64,000 nucleotides of DNA from Stappia albiluteola. Lineage in GTDB: Bacteria > Pseudomonadota > Alphaproteobacteria > Rhizobiales > Stappiaceae. The translations under genes and the position numbers were made by a program. This document shows positions 16,454-26,885 of the stretch, piece by piece (within the stretch, counting starts at the first letter, position 1; the number at the start of each line of letters is the position of its first letter). Under the pieces are notes generated by a model. That model worked only from the letters and a program-made list of their open reading frames with translations, ran no database searches and was not told where the DNA came from. The stretch covers positions 62,001-126,000 of the forward strand of contig NZ_JACFXV010000053.1 in NCBI RefSeq assembly GCF_014050225.1, written 5' to 3'.

Positions 16454-17542
16454 ATGGCGGCCACGACCGGAAGCTTGAAGCGATGGATCGCGTGCGCCGC
16501 ATTGGTCCTGGCAATATCGGCCGCCGGTTTTCCAAGCTCGGCCGAGGAAACGGTCGTTCCCCTGCCGAAGCCCGATCCGGCGGCGGAAGTAGCGCCCGAT
16601 TCGCCTTCGACGTTAGGGTTGCCCGCTCTTCTCGAAACCCATCCGGCGCCGCGTTTTGCCCCTTCGATCACGCCTTATGCGCCGGCTACGCTTCCTGATC
16701 CCGCCTTGTCGAACTTCTCCGACGACGGAGCGCTCTACCTCGTCGCCAAGCTCACCGAGGACGATGAGCCGCTGTCCAACGGCGTTGTATGGCGGGTCTA
16801 TTCCGAAAGCGCGAATGCGGACGGAAAGCTGGAACTCGTGGCATCGGCCGCAGGCGGAGACGCGGAATTCCACCTCGATCCCGGCTCCTATCTGATCCAC
16901 ACCGCTTACGGGCATGCCGGCACGACAAGCCGCATCACGCTGCATCGCGGCGTGGAATCCAGAACCGTCGTTCTGAGCGCCGGAGGCCTAAAGCTCGACG
17001 CGCTCTTTTCGGACCGTACGCCCATCAGTTCGAACCAGGTGCTTTTCGACATCTACGAGACGGAGTTCGACAGCCGCGGCGAACGCCAGCTAGTTGCGAG
17101 CAACGTGCGGCCGGCCTCGATCATCCGCCTGAATGCCGACACCTATCATGTCGTGAGCCGCTACGGCTCGGTCAATGCGGTGGTTCGCGCCGACATTCGC
17201 GTCGAGCCCGGCAAGCTGACGGATGCAACGGTCTATCACAATGCGGCCGCGGTGACCTTGAAGCTGGTGAAGGAAGAAGGCGGCGAAGCGCTTGCGAATA
17301 CCTCCTGGTCGGTGCTGACCCCGGGCGGCGATGTTGTGGTCGAGGCGACCGGCGCATTCCCGAGCTTTGTGCTCGCGTCTGGCGAATATCAGGTCGTTGC
17401 CCGCAACAATAGCCAAAATTACAGCCGCAATTTCACCGTGGAGACCGGCCGCGACCGAGAAGTCGAGGTGCTGACGTCGAATACGCTGACCAGCCAATTC
17501 GATGCCTCCGGGACGCCGGTCGTTCAGACCGAAACCGAGTGA
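16454..17542 (+). CDS. Uncharacterised periplasmic protein with three tandem beta-rich repeats
   Basis: A 362-residue protein with a Sec signal (residues about 9-30, basic LKR, hydrophobic WIACAALVLAISAAG, then SSAEE). A Pro-rich linker follows to about residue 88. Three similar segments come next: about 94-178, 179-265 and 266-340. Each starts with a Leu/Lys-rich strand, has a W/F-x-V/I-Y/L strand, a 'D/S-G-x-Y-x-V' turn (GSYLIHT, DTYHVVS, GEYQVVA) and ends with V-E-x-G or its equivalent. This recalls transthyretin- or CarboxypepD-regulatory-like sandwiches, but the match is my reading, not a known assignment. It converges on thrS across a long palindrome. Function unknown. Confidence 0.75.
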   Translation: MAATTGSLKRWIACAALVLAISAAGFPSSAEETVVPLPKPDPAAEVAPDSPSTLGLPALLETHPAPRFAPSITPYAPATLPDPALSNFSDDGALYLVAKLTEDDEPLSNGVVWRVYSESANADGKLELVASAAGGDAEFHLDPGSYLIHTAYGHAGTTSRITLHRGVESRTVVLSAGGLKLDALFSDRTPISSNQVLFDIYETEFDSRGERQLVASNVRPASIIRLNADTYHVVSRYGSVNAVVRADIRVEPGKLTDATVYHNAAAVTLKLVKEEGGEALANTSWSVLTPGGDVVVEATGAFPSFVLASGEYQVVARNNSQNYSRNFTVETGRDREVEVLTSNTLTSQFDASGTPVVQTETE

Positions 17543-17573
17543 CCCACGCAAACTCGGAAGGAATGTCCCGTAA

Positions 17574-17620
17574 GAATCTAAAGCGGCGGGAAGGCTGAGC
17601 CTTCCCGCCGCTTTAGATTC
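17574..17620. terminator. Long bidirectional hairpin terminator
   Basis: A 47-base element has two perfectly complementary 23-base arms around a single central base. It lies between the convergent unknown-protein gene and thrS, 22 bases from the thrS stop. T-rich sequence follows on the plus strand (CTTTTCGTCCTTTTAA). Position and structure fit termination of both transcripts. Confidence 0.85.
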
Positions 17621-17641
17621 GGAACTTTTCGTCCTTTTAAC

Positions 17642-19579
17642 TCACTCGGCAAGATCGGGAGGCGTTGCCTCCTTGACCAGCGAAGCGAGGGCCTCATCCA
17701 GGCCGAAGCTCTGCTGGTCGCGTGAACCCAGCCGGCGCATGTTCACCGTACGCTCTTCCGCCTCGCGCTTGCCGCAGACAAGAATGACCGGAACCTTGGT
17801 CAGCGAGTGCTCGCGGACCTTGTAGTTGATCTTCTCGTTCCTGAGGTCCGCCTCCGCCTTGAGGCCCGCCTTCTTCAGCGCGGCGACGACCTCGCGGGCA
17901 TAGTCGTCCGCTTCCGACGTGATGGTGGCAACGACAACCTGGAGCGGCGCCAGCCACAGCGGGAAATGCCCGGCATAGTTCTCGATCAGGATGCCGAGGA
18001 AGCGCTCCATCGAGCCACAGATCGCGCGGTGTACCATCACCGGCGTCTTCTTCTCGCCGTCCTTGTCGACATAGAAGGCACCGAAGCGTTCCGGCAGGTT
18101 GAAGTCGACCTGGGTCGTGCCGCACTGCCACTCACGACCAATCGCATCGCGCAGCGTGTATTCGAACTTCGGCCCGTAGAAAGCGCCCTCGCCCTCCAGA
18201 ATGCCAGTCTTGATGCGTCCGCCCGACTGTTCCTCGATCGTCTTCAGCACCCTGGACATCACCTCTTCGGCATGATCCCAGGATGCATCGGAGCCGACGC
18301 GCTTTTCCGGCCGGGTCGACAGTTTCACAACAATCTCGTCGAAGCCGAAATCGGCATAGGTCGACAGGATCAGGTCGTTGATCTTCAGACACTCGTCGGC
18401 AAGCTGATCCTCGGTGCAAAAGACGTGGGCATCGTCCTGCGTGAAGGCGCGAACGCGCATCAGTCCATGCAGCGCGCCGGAAGGTTCGTAGCGGGAAACT
18501 GCACCGAATTCGGCAAGACGAAGCGGCAGGTCGCGATAGCTCTTCAATCCGTGCTTAAAGATCTGCACGTGCCCCGGACAGTTCATCGGCTTGATCGCGA
18601 AAACGCGCTCGTCCTCCGTCTCGGTGACGAACATGTTCTCCCGGTACCAGCCCCAGTGACCCGACGTCTCCCAGAGCGCCTTGTCGAGGATCTGCGGAGC
18701 GTTGACCTCGTCATAGTCGGCCGCGAGCCGGCGACGCATGTAGCTGACCAGCGTCTGGAACAGCGTCCATCCCTTGGGATGCCAGAAGACGACGCCGGGC
18801 CCCTCTTCCTGAAAATGGAAAAGGTCCATTTCCCGGCCAAGCTTGCGATGATCGCGCTTTTCCGCCTCCTCCAGCATGTGAAGATAGGCATTGAGTTCGG
18901 TCTCGTTCGCCCAGGCGGTGCCGTAGATTCGCGTCAGCATCTCGTTGTTGGCGTCACCCCGCCAATAGGCGCCGGCCACCTTCATCAGCTTGAAAGCCTG
19001 GCCGATCTGGCCCGTGGACGCCATATGCGGGCCGCGGCACAGGTCGAGCCAATCGCCCTGCTTGTAGATCCTGATCGTCTGGTCTTCAGGGATCGCGTCG
19101 ACCAGTTCGACCTTGTAGGTCTCGCCTTTGTTCAGGAAGAAGCGTTTGGCCTCGTCGCGCGACCAGATCTCCTTGGTGAAGGGCTGATTGCGGGCGATGA
19201 TTTCCTTCATCTTCTTCTCGATGACCGGCAGGTCTTCGGTGGTGAAGGGTTCATTGCGCTTGAAATCGTAATAGAAGCCGTTCTCGATCACCGGCCCGAT
19301 GGTGACCTGGGTGCCCGGCCAGAGTTCCTGGACGGCTTCAGCCATCACATGTGCGGCGTCGTGACGAATGAGTTCCAGCGCGCGCGGATCGTCGCGCGTC
19401 ACGATCTCCAGGCGAGCGTCCTGCTCGATCGGATCTGCGAGATCGCGCAATTCGCCGTCGAGCGCCATCGCCACAGCCTTCTTGGCAAGCGATTTGGAAA
19501 TGCCCTCGGCGATTTCCCGGCCAGAAATGCCGGGGTTGAATTCGCGCACGGAATTGTCGGGGAAAGTCAGTCGGATCAT
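17642..19579 (-). CDS. thrS: Threonyl-tRNA synthetase
   Basis: A 645-residue class II aminoacyl-tRNA synthetase that charges tRNA-Thr. The domain order is normal: TGS (residues 1-62), the SAD editing domain with [11 protein letters not shown], the catalytic core with PMNCPGHV, motif 2 [21 protein letters not shown], motif 3 near the [12 protein letters not shown] segment, and a C-terminal anticodon-binding domain ([15 protein letters not shown]). GGAGAG precedes the ATG. A longer frame upstream to 19687 has no family similarity. It stands alone between two hairpins and is probably monocistronic. Confidence 0.97.
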   Translation of the reverse strand: MIRLTFPDNSVREFNPGISGREIAEGISKSLAKKAVAMALDGELRDLADPIEQDARLEIVTRDDPRALELIRHDAAHVMAEAVQELWPGTQVTIGPVIENGFYYDFKRNEPFTTEDLPVIEKKMKEIIARNQPFTKEIWSRDEAKRFFLNKGETYKVELVDAIPEDQTIRIYKQGDWLDLCRGPHMASTGQIGQAFKLMKVAGAYWRGDANNEMLTRIYGTAWANETELNAYLHMLEEAEKRDHRKLGREMDLFHFQEEGPGVVFWHPKGWTLFQTLVSYMRRRLAADYDEVNAPQILDKALWETSGHWGWYRENMFVTETEDERVFAIKPMNCPGHVQIFKHGLKSYRDLPLRLAEFGAVSRYEPSGALHGLMRVRAFTQDDAHVFCTEDQLADECLKINDLILSTYADFGFDEIVVKLSTRPEKRVGSDASWDHAEEVMSRVLKTIEEQSGGRIKTGILEGEGAFYGPKFEYTLRDAIGREWQCGTTQVDFNLPERFGAFYVDKDGEKKTPVMVHRAICGSMERFLGILIENYAGHFPLWLAPLQVVVATITSEADDYAREVVAALKKAGLKAEADLRNEKINYKVREHSLTKVPVILVCGKREAEERTVNMRRLGSRDQQSFGLDEALASLVKEATPPDLAE

Positions 19580-19710
19580 GTCGTCTCTCCGGCTCACTCC
19601 TGCAGACGAGGCAGGTAAGCGGTATGGGTCGGTAAACGGCGCAAAGCGATAAACGATCCGGGCAGCATCGTCTACCCGGTGCGTCAAATTCCCTTGCCTG
19701 CGACAGGAAA

Positions 19711-19730
19711 GGGCGGCCCTCGGGCCGCCC
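19711..19730 (-). terminator. Terminator downstream of groEL
   Basis: GGGCGGCCC and GGGCCGCCC form a nine-pair stem with a two-base loop 26 bases after the groEL stop. On the minus strand it is followed by TTTCCTGTC, a modest T-rich tail. It probably ends the groESL transcript. Confidence 0.7.
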
Positions 19731-19755
19731 CTAGACGTTGCAGAAAGGCTTGTTG

Positions 19756-21396
<1,641 letters not shown>

Positions 21397-21446
21397 TCAC
21401 TCCTCCAAAACGTAACGAGATTGACTACTGACGATTTTCCGATGGG

Positions 21447-21761
21447 TCAGGCAGCGGCCTTGCGAGCGGCGGCAGGCTCGATCACGCCCAGGATATCGCT
21501 TTCCTTCATGACCAGAAGATCTTCGCCGTCGATCCTGACTTCCGTGCCGGACCATTTGCCAAACAGGATCCGATCGCCGACCTTCACGTCCATTGCGACG
21601 AGAACGCCACGCTCATCACGACCTCCGGAGCCTACCGCAACCACTTCTCCCTGTAGCGGCTTTTCCTTTGCCGTATCGGGGATGATGATCCCTCCAGCGG
21701 TCTTTTCTTCCGCGTCGATCCGCCTGATCAGGACGCGATCATGCAAGGGACGGAACTTCAT
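21447..21761 (-). CDS. groES: Co-chaperonin GroES (Hsp10)
   Basis: A 104-residue protein that caps the GroEL ring. Typical features are [35 protein letters not shown] at the N-terminus, which includes the mobile loop, and [14 protein letters not shown] later. The alanine-rich C-terminal extension (AAARKAAA) adds a few residues beyond the usual 95-98. AAGGAGGAAG lies directly before the ATG. It is the first gene of the groESL operon. Confidence 0.97.
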   Translation of the reverse strand: MKFRPLHDRVLIRRIDAEEKTAGGIIIPDTAKEKPLQGEVVAVGSGGRDERGVLVAMDVKVGDRILFGKWSGTEVRIDGEDLLVMKESDILGVIEPAAARKAAA

Positions 21762-21921
21762 CGAACTTCCTCCTTTGTCTTCAACACGTTGGCCTGACTA
21801 TCTGCAACTCGTAACCGGCACTGCGATCCGGCGTGGTCTCCTCGATCAGACTAAAATAGTGGATCGGGTGAAGGCGATTTGGGAACGGGAAACCGGCCTT
21901 TCAAGAGCGCGCGGAGCGATT

Positions 21922-21948
21922 TTAGCACTCTCACCCCAAGAGTGCCAA
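21922..21948. promoter_or_regulatory. CIRCE operator (HrcA binding site)
   Basis: TTAGCACTC, nine bases, then GAGTGCCAA matches the CIRCE consensus TTAGCACTC-N9-GAGTGCTAA with one mismatch in the right arm. It is 161 bases upstream of groES, between groES and the convergent end of the LysR gene. HrcA repression relieved by heat is the established role of this element. Confidence 0.9.
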
Positions 21949-21977
21949 CCACGGCGCAGGGACAGTTGCCATGATGA

Positions 21978-22880
21978 TTATCGGTCACGGCGGGCTTCAT
22001 CTTCCCGCGCCATGCTCCTGAGCCAGGAAACGAAGCGCTTCAACGGCGGCCGCATCGGCCCCTTGCGGCGAACGAGATAATAGCCGACCGGCGTATCCTC
22101 GTTGCCGTCCTCGAACAGAACGACAAGGCGACCGGAACGAATTTCATCCTCGACAAATACGCGGGCAACACCTCCAACACCCTGACCTTCGCGCACGGCC
22201 GGCAGCAGCATGTAGCCCGGCAAGTGGGTAATGTTCTTCTTGTTTACCGCACGGACGCCGCGGGCGGCCAGCCACGTGCCGAGTTCGCCTGTGCCGAGTT
22301 CCTGAAGCCATGGCAGTCGCAACAGGTCTTCCGGGGTTTCAACGGGCTTTCCTCTGAGCAGCGACGGTGCGGCCACCATCACAAGCCGCGACCCCAGGAG
22401 CAGTTCCACGTCCACGCCTGGCCAATCGCCCGAGCCGAAACGGATCGCCAGATCGTAACCGTCACGGCTCATATCGACGACTTCCGCCGAGGGATTCAGC
22501 ATCAGTTCGATATCAGGATATTTGGCGCGAAACAGGCCGATGCGCGGCATCAGCCAGCTGACGGCGAAACTCGGCGTCAGCGTGACCTGCAACGGACGCA
22601 GATCCTCCGTCTCCAGCAATTCCCGGACGGCCGTCTTCATGATGTCGAGGCCGTCGCCCAAGGCGGCAGCGAGACGCAGCCCTTCATTCGTCAATGCCAG
22701 AGACCGGCCGTCGCGGTAGATCAATGAGACTCCGAGATGCGCCTCAAGGCGGCGCACCTGCTGGGCGACGGCAACATATGTCACGTTGAGCTCGCGACCT
22801 GCCGCGGTAAAGGAGCGATGCCTTGCAGCCGCTTCAAAGGCCCGCAAAAGCGACAAAGATGGCAGCCCGGCCCACGACAT
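21978..22880 (-). CDS. LysR-family transcriptional regulator, GcvA-like
   Basis: A 300-residue regulator. Residues about 6-65 form the winged HTH (LLRAFEAAARHRSFTAAGRELNVTYVAVAQQVRRLEAHLGVSL), and 90-300 form the periplasmic-binding-like effector domain (LQVTLTPSFAVSWLMPRIGLF, then DLAIRFGSGDWPG), which is the GcvA/AmpR subgroup pattern. It is divergent from a tiny 47-codon gene whose start is 100 bases away; LysR regulators commonly control the divergent neighbour. The effector is unknown. Confidence 0.88.
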   Translation of the reverse strand: MSWAGLPSLSLLRAFEAAARHRSFTAAGRELNVTYVAVAQQVRRLEAHLGVSLIYRDGRSLALTNEGLRLAAALGDGLDIMKTAVRELLETEDLRPLQVTLTPSFAVSWLMPRIGLFRAKYPDIELMLNPSAEVVDMSRDGYDLAIRFGSGDWPGVDVELLLGSRLVMVAAPSLLRGKPVETPEDLLRLPWLQELGTGELGTWLAARGVRAVNKKNITHLPGYMLLPAVREGQGVGGVARVFVEDEIRSGRLVVLFEDGNEDTPVGYYLVRRKGPMRPPLKRFVSWLRSMAREDEARRDR

Positions 22881-22979
22881 ACAAAACCTCAGCTTATATT
22901 TGCGAACAATTCGTTTCTCGCGAAGCCTGCAGGATTTGGCAGAATATTACCAGATCGATCAAAAGAGGAGATTTTGGCG

Positions 22980-23123
22980 ATGTTCAATATTCTGGCCAAA
23001 ACCTTCATGGTTTCAAGCGGCATGGACCAGTTCACTCACACGGAGGCAATTAAAGCCAAGGACCGCCCGCCCCCGCAGCCCACGCGCTATCCGAGGGCGC
23101 GCCGCCTATTCGGCATCCTGTAA
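22980..23123 (+). CDS. Small unknown protein divergent from the LysR gene
   Basis: A 47-residue ORF begins with an ATG nine bases after AGAGGAG and ends just before a strong hairpin. The product has a hydrophobic start (MFNILAKTFMVSS), a polar middle and a basic Pro/Arg-rich end (PPPQPTRYPRARRLFGIL). No family is recognised. Good ribosome-binding site, divergent promoter with a LysR gene, and its own terminator make it more convincing than most short ORFs. It may be the regulator's main target. Confidence 0.55.
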   Translation: MFNILAKTFMVSSGMDQFTHTEAIKAKDRPPPQPTRYPRARRLFGIL

Positions 23124-23139
23124 TATCACTCAAACGCAA

Positions 23140-23169
23140 GACGGGCGGATCCACCTGGATCCGCCCGTC
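23140..23169. terminator. Hairpin terminator between the small ORF and the DsbA-like gene
   Basis: GACGGGCGGATCCA and TGGATCCGCCCGTC form a perfect 14-pair stem with a two-base loop, placed 17 bases after the small ORF and 46 bases after the stop of the DsbA-like gene on the other strand. There is no long T run, but its position between convergent genes fits a bidirectional terminator. Confidence 0.7.
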
Positions 23170-23215
23170 CGAGCCTGAAACCGTCAGTCTGCAATTGCCG
23201 CTTTCAGCGACCTGG

Positions 23216-23884
23216 CTAAGCCGCCTTCTCCGCTGCCACCTGCGTCAGGACCCGAGACAGGTTCTCTACACCTTGCGCGCCCGAAACAAGGTAGCGCTGA
23301 TTCAGAATGTAAGCCGGCACGCCCTGGATGCCGCGTTCGAGCCAGAACCGCTGGTCCGCACGCACCGCACCGGCATAGGTCTTCTCGCGAAGCACGCGTT
23401 CGGCTTCCTCGCGATCAAGTCCGACCGTCTCCGCAACATCTACGAGAACAGTTTCATCGCTGACATCCTCCCGACGGGTGAAGAAGGCGTCGAACAGCGC
23501 AAGCTTCAACGCGGTCTGCTTGCCCTGCTGGTCCGCCCAATGCAGCAACTGGTGCGCCTGGAAGGTGTTATACATGCGCATGTCGTCGGTATACTGGAAG
23601 GAGAAGCCCAGCTGGGCCCCAGCCTCGGTCAGGCGCGCACGTGATGCGATGCTCTGCTCCAGGGTGGTGCCGTATTTCTTCGCCAGATGCTCGCGGAGGT
23701 TCTCACCCTCCTTCGGCATCTGCGGGTTGAGCTCGAAGGGGTGCCAGTGCAGGTCGATCGCCACACCGCTTTGCTCGGACGCCTTTTCAAGCTGCTTGTA
23801 GCCAAGGATGCAATAAGGGCAAACGACGTCGGACACCACGTCGATACGAATGGTCCCGGCGGCTGTATTCTCGTTCTCGGACAT
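23216..23884 (-). CDS. DsbA-family (FrnE-like) thioredoxin-fold oxidoreductase
   Basis: A 222-residue protein with the active site C22-P-Y-C25 in SDVVCPYCILGYKQLE and the DsbA helical insertion. Near the C-terminus, GIQGVPAYILNQRYLVSGAQ carries the cis-proline. There is no signal peptide, so it is probably cytosolic, like FrnE and the related 2-hydroxychromene-2-carboxylate isomerases. Expected roles are disulfide handling or oxidative stress tolerance. The start was placed at MSENEN; an in-frame extension upstream has no similarity. Confidence 0.85.
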   Translation of the reverse strand: MSENENTAAGTIRIDVVSDVVCPYCILGYKQLEKASEQSGVAIDLHWHPFELNPQMPKEGENLREHLAKKYGTTLEQSIASRARLTEAGAQLGFSFQYTDDMRMYNTFQAHQLLHWADQQGKQTALKLALFDAFFTRREDVSDETVLVDVAETVGLDREEAERVLREKTYAGAVRADQRFWLERGIQGVPAYILNQRYLVSGAQGVENLSRVLTQVAAEKAA

Positions 23885-24016
23885 CTCTGAGTTCCCGATT
23901 GAATGGTTTTCCAGGGCGGAACGGCAGCTGCCGCGCACCGGCAGATCACCCCGTTTCCGTCGCCCGTCGTTGCCACCAATCTATCAGTAGATAGACAGAT
24001 AGGCCAGCCGCGAAAT

Positions 24017-24781
24017 TCACGCGATCAGGCCGACGCGCCTGCGGATCGCTTCATCGCGAAGGGAAACATCCACGCCGGCAAGATCCGAAGCATCATCAGT
24101 ACACAGCCAGGCGATGGCACGACCCGGCCAGGAAGGATCGATATGCACCGACGGATCGAGCTGGCTTACGGGATTGATGCCGGAAGCGCGGATCGCCTTT
24201 TGCATATAGGTGGCAACCGTACCAGGGCTGAGCCCCACGATACGCACCCCCGTTCCCTGCATTTCCAGATGGGCGGACCGTGTCAACATCAGGGACGCGG
24301 CCTTGGCGCTGCAATAATGGCTCCAGCCTTCGTAAGGGTTTTGCGCAGCACCCGAACTGACATTGACGACGACGCCGCCGCCCTGCGCTTTCATGACCGG
24401 CAGAGCCGCGCGCAGGCCATTGTAGACACCCTTGAAATTGATATCTGTCGCCCGGCTCCACTCGGCCGGATCGGAGTCGATAAGTGGGCCGATCGGATCG
24501 ATGACGCCGGCATTGTTGATCATGAAATCGAGCCGGCCGAAAACCTCCGTTGCCCGGTATACCGCCTTTTCGACCTGGGAGTAGTCCGAGACGTCGCAGA
24601 CCCTGACTTCAGACCGGCCGCCTGCCCGGCGAATTTCCTCTGCCAGGCCTTCGATCTCCGCCCCGCTTCTAGCTGCAAGCACGACCGCGGCGCCCGCGTC
24701 CGCGAAAGCTCTTGCAGTCGCGGCCCCGATCCCCCGGCTTGCGCCTGTCACCAACGCGACCTTGCCGCTCAGATCCTGCAT
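24017..24781 (-). CDS. Short-chain dehydrogenase/reductase
   Basis: A 254-residue classical SDR. The NAD(P) motif is TGASRGIG (12-19), NNAG follows at about 90, and the catalytic Ser and Tyr-x-x-x-Lys are in NVSSGAAQ and YCSAK. An acidic residue or arginine pattern after strand 2 (AARSGAE) suggests possible NADP use but is not decisive. GGAGGAA precedes the ATG. It is divergent from the methyltransferase gene with 108 bases between starts. The substrate cannot be read. Confidence 0.87.
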   Translation of the reverse strand: MQDLSGKVALVTGASRGIGAATARAFADAGAAVVLAARSGAEIEGLAEEIRRAGGRSEVRVCDVSDYSQVEKAVYRATEVFGRLDFMINNAGVIDPIGPLIDSDPAEWSRATDINFKGVYNGLRAALPVMKAQGGGVVVNVSSGAAQNPYEGWSHYCSAKAASLMLTRSAHLEMQGTGVRIVGLSPGTVATYMQKAIRASGINPVSQLDPSVHIDPSWPGRAIAWLCTDDASDLAGVDVSLRDEAIRRRVGLIA

Positions 24782-24889
24782 TCTGTTCCTCCGCCTGTGT
24801 CGCAATCGATTCCGTCGGCGCCCAAGCTATTTCCGTTTTCCGGCAATCGCAAAAGACAGGCGCGCCGACTTCGGCTATATCCCCGCGCT

Positions 24890-25954
24890 ATGAAGGATCC
24901 CGTACTCGAAACCCTGTTCCTGCCCTTTTCGGCAGGTGACCTTGACTGGCCGGAAGGCGAAAAGGTGCTGTTCCTGCGTGCGCGCATGAGCGATGCGCTG
25001 AAGGACGCCACGGCAGGAACCGTCGACATCGTTCAAAGCTTCGCACCCCATGCCGTTTCGCTGGAAAAAGCCGGCTTCGAGGTGAAACGACAGCTGCAAG
25101 ACGAGAATGCCCGATATCCGCTCGTCCTCGTGTTGCCGCCTCGCCAGCGGGAGGAAGCACGCACCCTGCTGGCGACGGCCTTCGCTCACGCGGCGCCCGG
25201 GGGCATGGTGGTCGCATGCCAGTCGAATACCGAAGGCGCCCGCACGCTGGAGCACGACATCGAGCGGCTCGCCGGCGCCGCCGCCTCCCGCTCCAAACAC
25301 AAGGCGCGAGCGGTCTGGGCCACTGCCGATCGTGCGAGACTGGATTTCGAACTCATCGCGGAATGGCGGTTGCTCGACGCGCCGCGCCCCATCGGCGACG
25401 GTCGTTTCGTGTCCCGCCCGGGCCTTTTTGCGTGGGACCGGCTGGACGCTGGAACGGCAACCCTGGCCGCCAATCTGCCCGCATCGCTGAAAGGTCGCGC
25501 GGCAGACCTTGGCGCGGGCTATGGCGCGCTCGCCGATGCCCTCCTCGCTCGCGCGCCGAAAATCACCGCGCTCGATCTCTATGAGGCGGAGGACCGGGCG
25601 CTCGAACTCTGCCGGCAGAACCTTGCACCCTATTTGCTCCCGACGGACGGCAGCGCGCGCGATCTGCAATTTTACTGGCGCGATGTCACAACCGGTCTCG
25701 TGCGGCGTGACTATGACGTTATCGTCAGCAATCCACCGTTTCACGAGGGGCGCGCCGACAGGGCGGATATCGGTCAGGCCTTCATTCGCGCCGCCGCCTT
25801 TGGGCTGAAGCCCGGCGGCGAATTCTGGCTAGTCGCCAATCGGCACCTTCCCTACGAGGCTACTCTCGGCGAACACTTTGCTTCGGTGACGACAGTTGCT
25901 GAAAGCGAAGGTTACAAGGTGATCCGCGCTGCCAGACCGAAGGCAAGGCGATGA
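24890..25954 (+). CDS. RsmC-like rRNA guanine-N2 methyltransferase
   Basis: A 354-residue protein of two tandem methyltransferase-like domains, the first degenerate and the second active. The SAM-binding motif is ADLGAGYGALADALL (about residue 205), and the catalytic motif is VSNPPFHEG near 283, the NPPF of N-methyltransferases acting on rRNA guanine. This is the layout of RsmC/RlmG, which methylate 16S G1207 or 23S G1835. Its last four bases overlap the pseudouridine synthase gene, so both rRNA-modification genes are coupled. The exact target base is uncertain. Confidence 0.85.
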   Translation: MKDPVLETLFLPFSAGDLDWPEGEKVLFLRARMSDALKDATAGTVDIVQSFAPHAVSLEKAGFEVKRQLQDENARYPLVLVLPPRQREEARTLLATAFAHAAPGGMVVACQSNTEGARTLEHDIERLAGAAASRSKHKARAVWATADRARLDFELIAEWRLLDAPRPIGDGRFVSRPGLFAWDRLDAGTATLAANLPASLKGRAADLGAGYGALADALLARAPKITALDLYEAEDRALELCRQNLAPYLLPTDGSARDLQFYWRDVTTGLVRRDYDVIVSNPPFHEGRADRADIGQAFIRAAAFGLKPGGEFWLVANRHLPYEATLGEHFASVTTVAESEGYKVIRAARPKARR

Positions 25955-26658
25955 AACTGATCAAACTCCTCGCCAATCTCGGCTACGGCAGCCGGAAGGA
26001 CGTGCAACGGATGATCCGCAACGGCTGGGTCACCGATGCGGAAGGGCGCCCGCTCAAGGAAAGCGAACTGATCGCCCATGAAGAGATCCGCGTCGACGAC
26101 GAACCGCTCGACCCGCCGCACGGTTCGCTGATCCTGCTCAACAAGCCGGTCGGCTACGTCTGCTCGACCAAGGATCAGGGCCGCCTTGTCTACGATCTTC
26201 TCCCCGACCGGTTCCGCTATCGCAAGCCCGTGCTGTCGACCGTGGGCCGGCTGGACCGTGACACGTCCGGCCTGCTGCTCCTGACCGACGACGGCGCTTT
26301 GCTGCACAGGATCATCTCGCCGAAGAACCATGTGCCAAAGATCTACGAGGTGACGCTCGAGCGCCCGCTGTCGGGAAACGAAGCGGAAATCTTCGCCTCG
26401 GGCACCCTGGTCCTGAACTCGGAGACGACCCCGCTGGCTCCGGCCGAATGGCAGGCGGAGAGCGAAACTTTCGGAAAGCTCATCCTGCATGAAGGCCGCT
26501 ATCATCAGGTTCGGCGAATGTTTGCGGCCGTTGGCAACCACGTCATCGCACTTCATCGTTCTCAGACCGGCGAGCTTGCGCTCGAAGGTCTTGATGAAGG
26601 CCAATGGCGCCTTTGTACTCAGGTTGACATAGATAAGATCCTGCAGAGCAAGAAATAA
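25951..26658 (+). CDS. rsuA: RsuA-family pseudouridine synthase
   Basis: A 235-residue enzyme with an N-terminal S4 RNA-binding domain (MKLIKLLANLGYGSRKDVQRMI) and the RsuA/RluB/E/F catalytic core. The catalytic aspartate lies in VGRLDRDTSGLLLLT. GRYHQVRRMFAAVGNHV is the second family signature. It overlaps the methyltransferase gene by ATGA. The short S4-plus-core form is closest to RsuA (16S U516), but RluE/RluF-type activity cannot be excluded. An AT-rich 227-base gap follows. Confidence 0.88.
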   Translation: MKLIKLLANLGYGSRKDVQRMIRNGWVTDAEGRPLKESELIAHEEIRVDDEPLDPPHGSLILLNKPVGYVCSTKDQGRLVYDLLPDRFRYRKPVLSTVGRLDRDTSGLLLLTDDGALLHRIISPKNHVPKIYEVTLERPLSGNEAEIFASGTLVLNSETTPLAPAEWQAESETFGKLILHEGRYHQVRRMFAAVGNHVIALHRSQTGELALEGLDEGQWRLCTQVDIDKILQSKK

Positions 26659-26885
26659 TAAATTTTATTTCGACGTTTAATTTATAATTGAATTTATATA
26701 TTACACTCAAACAGATGGAAAACACCTTACAAATTTTTCAATATGGGACGCTACAAATTAAAATATTACAAAAACTACGCCAATATCAACGAAAATTCAC
26801 ATTTCTGCCTCAAACGAAAAGACTACTAAATTATCTTTACGGAATATCTCGTGGGACAACACGTGCTTGCAGGGGGATTCGGGAG

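Noticed and set aside
17807-19618. Long plus-strand open frame opposite thrS (603 codons)
   Set aside because: Shadow of thrS in a GC-rich genome; no ribosome-binding site or family features.
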